A stretch of DNA of 64,000 nucleotides from Agapetus fuscipes (taxonomy: Eukaryota; Arthropoda; Insecta; Trichoptera; Glossosomatidae): positions 15,262,820-15,326,819 of the forward strand of contig OX637352.1 of assembly GCA_951799405.1 (NCBI GenBank), in the 5' to 3' direction. The notes under the pieces were generated by a model. It was not told the origin of the DNA. It saw only the letters and a list, made by a program, of their open reading frames with translations, and did not search any database. The number at the start of each line of letters is the position of its first letter. Position 1 is the first letter of the stretch. Below, one piece after another: positions 63,201-64,000 of this stretch. The position numbers were made by a program, and so were the translations under genes.

Positions 63201-63751
63201 ATATTCACATACAAGACTAGAGCTCGGAACCATCCTATACAGTACAAATCAGTAAAAACAAGCATAACGAGACTATCTCTTTGATTTTTGGACCAGTACT
63301 AGTCCAGTCCCAACACTTCAGACTCGTAAATGGAGGGTTATGGATTTGGATCCAGGTGGAGCACAAAAAAATATACCATTTATATTTCCAAATATGCTCT
63401 TCCCTGGGTTGAAAAATTAATACAACCTTTACCAAAGACCGGTCATTCAAGAGGTTCATCTAGCCTTACATCAACTGGGTCTTGTTTGAGTATTGGCGCT
63501 TTGTAGACGACCAAGCCTGTAAAAACACCTCTGTGGCACTACAAATAAGTGTCACAGAGCCCTATAGTCTCTGAAGTCTAGGGAGTCTCCCGCACAGCTG
63601 CACTTTATAATGAAGCATGTGTTACCTTTGGTTGTCGGAGCGGTGTGAGCTGCTCCTGCTGTTGGCGCCCCTGTCTGCTGAGGAGGATCTCTTCCTGGAG
63701 CCCCGCTCCCGCTCCCTGTCCCTGTCTCTGTCGCGGGAGTGGGAGCGCCTC
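60270..63751 (-). CDS. RSRC2: RSRC2 orthologue (arginine/serine-rich coiled-coil protein 2), 3' five exons
   Basis: Exons in gene order: 63626-63751, 62880-63184, 62122-62312, 61334-61532, 60270-60439. All borders are GT-AG and the phases agree, giving 329 residues; the 5' end lies beyond the window. The first two exons are an RS/RD-rich domain (HSRDRDRDRERERGSRKRSS). Then come HYKVSRKLQAMEKMG, FQLPNYYNPNVVNPLKYAQQ, IQKRKLLWG, WQGTKFAQ and KFMRLMGVKDP, which form the SMAP-type domain. The end is VARATTHTMRGVGLGFSS, as in animal RSRC2. The protein is nuclear and linked to splicing. Introns carry SINEs and LINE tails. The coding GC content is far higher than in the flanks. Confidence 0.9.
60705..60965 (-). 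mobile_element. (GATTA)n-tailed LINE 3' end in RSRC2 intron
   Basis: It begins AAATCTAATCTAATCTAAGA and ends CCTAAGGGTCAAGGAACAAG. Same family as at 48.4 kb. Confidence 0.8.
60966..61150 (+). pseudogene. L2/CR1-like LINE fragment in RSRC2 intron
   Basis: Frames give TERVVY, AINGLTPPYLTDMISPF and MCKEADTQIRGRWSDQF. ACACTCAGATC...GCGGGCGATGG matches 3710-3732, placing it in the same family as the LINE at 2.4-3.99 kb. Confidence 0.65.
61577..61995 (-). mobile_element. SINE-A, full 5S + tRNA head, LINE-type tail, in RSRC2 intron
   Basis: In minus-strand order: 5S-like (61991-61880), tRNA-like head with GGTTCAAATCCCGGCGGAGC, body, and tail GAGGGCTCTTGAGGTGTG...AACAGCGCTCACC. The only copy in the window with both the complete 5S part and the LINE tail. 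Confidence 0.88.
62372..62570 (+). mobile_element. (GATTA)n-tailed LINE 3' end in RSRC2 intron
   Basis: It opens at ACTATGGTTCACTTTGCC and ends TTGCAACTTAGATTATAGAT. Confidence 0.8.
63290..63600 (+). mobile_element. SINE-A, tail type 3, in RSRC2 intron
   Basis: Decayed tRNA-like head, body, then CACCTCTGTGGCACTACAA and AGTCTAGGGAGTCTCCC, the same 3' module as at 47.1 kb. No LINE-type hairpin. Confidence 0.75.
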
Positions 63752-63825
63752 CTGCAACAACACTATACGTCACACATTCTATTCATACTCTTTACCTTGA
63801 AGAAAAAACTAACCAGTCCATAGTC

Positions 63826-64000
63826 TAGTGCAGGCCCGGCCAACATACGGCCCGCGTAAGCCTTTCATCAGGCTCGCGACGACATTGATAGTTATCGCAC
63901 AATAAGTTCAATCATTTATCTAAGGCAGTGGTTTCAAAACTGGGCGCTGGCCTTCCCGCGTGATTTTTTTTTGGCAATATTTGAAAATTGTGTGCCTAAC
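63826..64000. mobile_element. Possible hAT terminal sequences at the window edge
   Basis: CAGGCCCGGCCAACATACGG at about 63831 and CAGTGGTTTCAAAACTGGGC at about 63926 resemble hAT 5' termini (CAG-starting inverted repeats). Partners would lie beyond the window, so this cannot be confirmed. Confidence 0.3.

Noticed and set aside
62862..63284. Open frames rich in Cys/His/Pro/Ser on the plus strand
   Set aside because: Antisense shadows of the RS/RD-rich RSRC2 exon with supported splice sites on the minus strand.

Overview
This window is nuclear DNA from an animal, most likely an insect. It contains spliced genes with GT-AG introns, an RSRC2-type splicing-related gene, arrays of C2H2 zinc fingers, RNA-polymerase-III-type SINEs and a very high load of nested transposons (rosa/mariner, pogo, hAT, PIF/Harbinger, piggyBac, Penelope-like elements, several LINE clades, gypsy remains). 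A hemipteran or another insect with a large AT-rich genome would fit, but the species is not recognised. There is no sign of bacterial, viral or organellar gene organisation.

Layout. 0-12 kb is a graveyard of LTR and non-LTR remnants with one fresh-looking rosa (DD41D) transposon at 3998-5301. From 15.26 to 21.41 kb there is a four-level nest: a hAT element (8-bp target duplication GGCGCAAC) was hit by a Penelope-like element (12-bp duplication). That was hit by a 4.4-kb pogo element with an intact 782-codon transposase, which was itself hit by a 186-bp Penelope-like hairpin. From 22 to 34 kb there are piggyBac remains, an intact four-exon Myb/SANT-like gene of Harbinger type, LINEs, MITEs and pieces of a transposase-like family I cannot name.

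35.7-55.9 kb holds two tandem paralogous minus-strand zinc-finger genes, each with an acidic first exon and one long finger exon. The first intron of the downstream copy contains a 7.8-kb Harbinger element (transposase plus convergent Myb protein), itself invaded by LINEs and Penelope-like elements. 60.27-63.75 kb is the 3' part of an RSRC2 orthologue on the minus strand. It continues beyond the window, has SINEs and LINE tails in its introns, and carries a 153-bp tandem array of its own terminal exon downstream.

The element most worth attention is a modular SINE: a 5S-rRNA-like segment plus a tRNA-like segment, followed by one of three different 3' modules. One module matches the 3' end of an L2/CR1-like LINE in this window and forms a hairpin with a compensatory base-pair change. 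Other highlights are hammerhead-ribozyme motifs in Penelope-like elements, a 136-bp target duplication around an RTE-like LINE, and PIF-type MITEs with TWA target sites.

All calls come from reading the sequence and from family knowledge. No database search was run.
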